Shown here: positions 61,474 through 64,000 of the stretch, one piece after another
Numbering within the stretch: position 1 is the stretch's first letter
Layout of the letters: the number at the start of each line of letters is the position of its first letter
Assembly (NCBI RefSeq): GCF_017876155.1
Contig: NZ_JAGINP010000005.1
Coordinates: 186,001-250,000 of the forward strand
Direction of reading: 5' to 3'
Source of the DNA: Azospirillum rugosum
Lineage (GTDB): Bacteria > Pseudomonadota > Alphaproteobacteria > Azospirillales > Azospirillaceae
DNA length: 64,000 nt
Position numbers and translations under genes: made by a program
The notes under the pieces: model-generated
Seen by the model: the letters and a program-made list of their open reading frames with translations, nothing else
Told to the model about the DNA's origin: nothing
Databases searched by the model: none

Positions 61474-62688
61474 TTACGCCGCGACGGTTTCCAGCAGGCC
61501 GCACAGGCGGCGGATGCCCTCCCGGATGCGCTCCGGGTTGTTGTTGGAGAAGCTGAGGCGGAGCGTGTTCTTGCCCGACCGGTCGGCGTGGAAGGCGGAG
61601 CCGGGGACGAAGGCCACGTTGGCCTCCTGGATCGCGCGGGCCAGCAGGGCCACGCCGTCCGTGCCCTCCGGCAGTTCGATCCAGACGAACATGCCGCCTT
61701 CCGGCTTGGTCCAGCGCACGCCCTCCGGCGCGAACTGCTCCAGGGCGGAGAGCATGGCGTCGCGCCGCTCCTTGTACTTCGTGCGCAGATGGCGGAGGTG
61801 CGTGTCGAAGATCTGCGACACCACGTCGTGCAGGACGATCTGGTTGATCGTGCTGGTGTGCAGGTCGCCGGCCTGTTTCATCAGCACCAGCCGGTTGATC
61901 ACCTCGGCCGGGCCGTTGATCCAGCCCACGCGGAAGGCCGGGACCATCGTCTTGGAGAAGGAGCCGCAGAAGATCACGTTGGTGAGCTTCCCGCCGTTGC
62001 GCGCGGCGTCCAGCGCGGCCAGCGGCGGCACCCGCTCCCCGTCGTAGCGCAGCTCGGTGTAGGCGGCGTCCTCCACCACCGGCACGCCGTGCTTGGCGCA
62101 GAGGTCCAGGATCGCCTCGCGCCGGGCCAGCGTGATGGTCGTGCCGTTGGGGTTCTGGAAGTCCGGAACCATGTAGAAGAACTTCGGCTTCTGCTCCAGC
62201 GCGGCCTCGAGCGCGACGAGGTCCGGCCCCTCGGCGTCGCCCGGAACGGACAGGTAGCGGGGCTCGTACGGCGAGAAGGCCTGGAGCGCGCCGAGGTAGG
62301 TCGGGCGCGTCACCGCCACCGCCTCGCCCGGCCCGATCAGCAGCTTGCCGACGAACTCCAGCGCCTGCTGCGAGCCGCTGGTGACCAGCACCTCGTCCAG
62401 ACCCGCCTGGATGCCGTGGCGGCCCATGTAGGCGCAGATCCACTCGCGCAGTGGGGTGTAGCCCTCGCTGATCGTGTACTGCAGCGCGCCGCCGGCGCCG
62501 GCGTTGGACTGGAAGATCTTCTCATAGGCACGCGCGATGGCCGCGGTCGGGAAGAAGTCCGGGTCCGGAATGCCGCCGGCGAAGGAGATGATCTCCGGCC
62601 GTTCGAGCAGCTTCAGCAGCTCCCGGATTTCCGAGGCCCCCATGCCGGCGACGCGGCCGGCAAACACGTGTCCCCAATCGACCGTCAC
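61474..62688 (-). CDS. PLP-dependent aminotransferase (class I, AroN/LysN-like)
   Basis: A 404-residue fold-type I aminotransferase. It opens with GASEIRELLKLLERPEIISF and AGGIPDPDFFP, typical of the subgroup including 2-aminoadipate and aromatic aminotransferases. It has VTSGSQQALEFVGKLLIGPG for PLP phosphate binding, YMVPDFQNPNGTTITLARR and the catalytic lysine in CGSFSKTMVPAFRVGW. The start is GTG with a perfect GGAGGA site. The substrate cannot be assigned. Its neighbours suggest amino-acid metabolism but give no proof. Confidence 0.9.
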   Translation of the reverse strand: MTVDWGHVFAGRVAGMGASEIRELLKLLERPEIISFAGGIPDPDFFPTAAIARAYEKIFQSNAGAGGALQYTISEGYTPLREWICAYMGRHGIQAGLDEVLVTSGSQQALEFVGKLLIGPGEAVAVTRPTYLGALQAFSPYEPRYLSVPGDAEGPDLVALEAALEQKPKFFYMVPDFQNPNGTTITLARREAILDLCAKHGVPVVEDAAYTELRYDGERVPPLAALDAARNGGKLTNVIFCGSFSKTMVPAFRVGWINGPAEVINRLVLMKQAGDLHTSTINQIVLHDVVSQIFDTHLRHLRTKYKERRDAMLSALEQFAPEGVRWTKPEGGMFVWIELPEGTDGVALLARAIQEANVAFVPGSAFHADRSGKNTLRLSFSNNNPERIREGIRRLCGLLETVAA

Positions 62689-62706
62689 TTTAAATCCTCC
62701 TGAAGC

Positions 62707-63693
62707 TCAGCGACGCAACGTCGTTTCAAGATAGGTCAGTATTGCTTCACTAAGCGATCCTGAATAGAGCGAATTGACCGTATGGCTGCCATGCACGGTT
62801 CCACCGGCGGGGTCCGGCGGGCGGGCCACCAGCTGGTGGCGGAACCACGTCACCTGACGCTTGGCATAGCGCCGCGTTGATTGTTGCGCCAGCGCAATTG
62901 CTTCGTCCAGGGACAGTTCGTTTTGCAAGTACCGCCGCAGCTCCGGCACGCCCAGCGCCTTCATGGCCGGCAGGTCCGGATCCAGCGCCTGTGCGTCCAA
63001 CCGCCGCACCTCTTCCAGCGCCCCCTGCCCCATCATCACCACGAAACGGCGGTCGCAGTTGGCGTAGAGCGCATCCCGCGGCGGGTCGAGCACCAGGACG
63101 GTGAAGGCCAGCCCCTCCGGTGCGCCCTCCGCCGTCCGTGTCTGCCAATGGGACAGCGGGTGGCCGGTCGCCTCCAGCACCTCCCAGGCGCGGGTCAGGC
63201 GGGTGGTGTCGCCGGCGTTCAGCTTGGCCGAGGCCGGATCGCGGGCCACCAGCTCCGCGCGGAAGGCTTCGCCGCCGAGTTCCCGCAGGCGGGCGTGGGC
63301 GGCCCGGCGGACCTCCTCCGGGATGGCGGGAACGGCGCTCAGGCCTTCCATCAGGCTGCGCAGGTAAAGGCCGGTGCCGCCGACGACCACCGGCAGGCGG
63401 TCGGCCGCGTGCGCCGCGGCGATCTCCGCCAGAGCCATGTCGCGCCAGCGCGCCGCGGAGCCGCGCTCGCTCGCCGGCAGCACGCCGTAGAGGCGGTGCG
63501 GCACGCGCGCGAGGTCCGCCGGGCCGGGCCGGGCGGTCAGCACGTCGAGGTCGGCGTAGAGTTGCATGCTGTCGGCGTTGATCACCGTGCCGCCCAGCGC
63601 CTCGGCGATGTCCAGCGCCATCCCCGACTTGCCCGACGCCGTCGGCCCGCCGATCACCACCACGTCCCGCTTCGTGTCGCTGCCTGTCGTCAT
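62707..63693 (-). CDS. miaA: tRNA dimethylallyltransferase MiaA
   Basis: A 328-residue enzyme that adds dimethylallyl to A37 of tRNAs reading UNN codons. The Walker A motif is VVIGGPTASGKSGMALDIAE, followed by INADSMQLYADLDVLTARPG, LPVVVGGTGLYLRSLMEGLS and, near the C-terminus, QQSTRRYAKRQVTWFRHQL. The long in-frame extension upstream is a shadow, because the family starts just before the P-loop. It diverges from serB, as in related genomes. Confidence 0.96.
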   Translation of the reverse strand: MTTGSDTKRDVVVIGGPTASGKSGMALDIAEALGGTVINADSMQLYADLDVLTARPGPADLARVPHRLYGVLPASERGSAARWRDMALAEIAAAHAADRLPVVVGGTGLYLRSLMEGLSAVPAIPEEVRRAAHARLRELGGEAFRAELVARDPASAKLNAGDTTRLTRAWEVLEATGHPLSHWQTRTAEGAPEGLAFTVLVLDPPRDALYANCDRRFVVMMGQGALEEVRRLDAQALDPDLPAMKALGVPELRRYLQNELSLDEAIALAQQSTRRYAKRQVTWFRHQLVARPPDPAGGTVHGSHTVNSLYSGSLSEAILTYLETTLRR

Positions 63694-63847
63694 CGCGCCT
63701 GCCCGTCTCCCTGAGGAAACAGCGTATGGCAGGGGATGCCGCCGGAATGCAATGCCACGATGGTTGCCAGATTGGTTGGCGGAGTGCCCCGGCTGTGGTA
63801 GGCAGCGCGCGCGCCCTCCCCGCAGGACTTTCTCCAGGATCGCCCCC

Positions 63848-64000
63848 ATGAGCGCTGTCGTCACCCTGATCGCCGCCACGTCCTTCGCCCTTGACGAGCA
63901 GACCGCGCAGACCGCGCGCGCCGCCCTCGGCCCGCTCGGCGCGGACTCCGTGACGCTTGACTGGCTGGCCCCCGGACGGGCCTGCGACATCGCGCTCGGC
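63848..64000 (+). CDS. serB: Phosphoserine phosphatase SerB, N-terminal fragment
   Basis: The first 51 residues (MSAVVTLIAATSFALDEQTA onward) run off the right edge. The catalytic HAD motifs would come later and are not visible. The assignment rests on the N-terminal ACT-like start and on the usual neighbourhood of serB beside miaA and ilvB in alphaproteobacteria. Confidence is limited by the small visible part. Confidence 0.6.
   Translation, partial: MSAVVTLIAATSFALDEQTAQTARAALGPLGADSVTLDWLAPGRACDIALG

Overview
The window looks like a chromosomal segment of an alphaproteobacterium of the Rhodospirillales, most probably Azospirillum or a close relative. The reasons are very high GC (nearly all third positions are G or C), a napEFDABC periplasmic nitrate reductase operon, and the alphaproteobacterial markers fliX, sciP, a DksA with only one cysteine, and CtrA-like TTAA-N7-TTAA boxes in front of motility genes. 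The gene order yqeY-dnaG-rpoD beside carA and serB/miaA near ilvBHC also fits. No rRNA operon, phage, insertion sequence or CRISPR array is visible. The genus call is an inference from gene content.

Layout. 1-2739 (minus): the end of a tightly overlapping aryl-polyene-like fatty-acyl cluster (ketosynthase-like protein, acyltransferase, two acyl carrier proteins, a membrane protein running off the edge) plus a lipoprotein. 2877-3929: a lipoprotein alpha/beta hydrolase. 4029-8826 (minus): napEFDABC. 8918-14761 (minus): a CAT-anticodon tRNA, rpoD, a dnaG interrupted by a 314-residue intein, and yqeY. 15172-20702: carA, two small unknown proteins, a hybrid histidine kinase and an HNH protein.

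20730-46868 is mostly motility. A minus-strand operon encodes a CheZ-type phosphatase, two MotB/OmpA-like proteins and a 1181-residue exported repeat protein. A PI-PLC-like gene interrupts the region. A second minus-strand operon encodes FliL, FliM, a DUF6468-type protein and a MotE-like protein. On the plus strand are flgF-flgG-flgA-flgH, a small three-repeat exported protein, a REC-GGDEF diguanylate cyclase and a TPR glycosyltransferase-like fusion. Then come dksA and fliX (minus), flgI, a FlgJ-like rod protein, a FlgN-like protein, fliK, flgD and sciP. CtrA-like boxes lie before cheZ, fliL, fliX and sciP. Sigma-54-like -24/-12 elements lie before flgF, flgI and fliK. Together they suggest the two-tier control (CtrA early, sigma-54 late) known from Caulobacter-type flagellar hierarchies, with SciP as negative feedback on CtrA.

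47299-64000: a MaoC-type hydratase, two identical tandem tRNA-Lys genes, a methyltransferase, the cell-shape operon mreB-mreC-mreD-mrdA (minus), a YqhA-type membrane protein, phoU and hisE. The branched-chain amino acid genes ilvB-ilvH and ilvC follow (minus), with a toxin-antitoxin pair inserted between ilvH and ilvC. The window ends with a PLP aminotransferase, miaA and the first codons of serB.

The observations I rate highest are the intein placed immediately before a zinc-ligand cysteine of DnaG, the coherent set of CtrA-like boxes with sciP, the PI-PLC-like gene with an AT-rich leader inside the motility region, and the curlin-like three-repeat protein.
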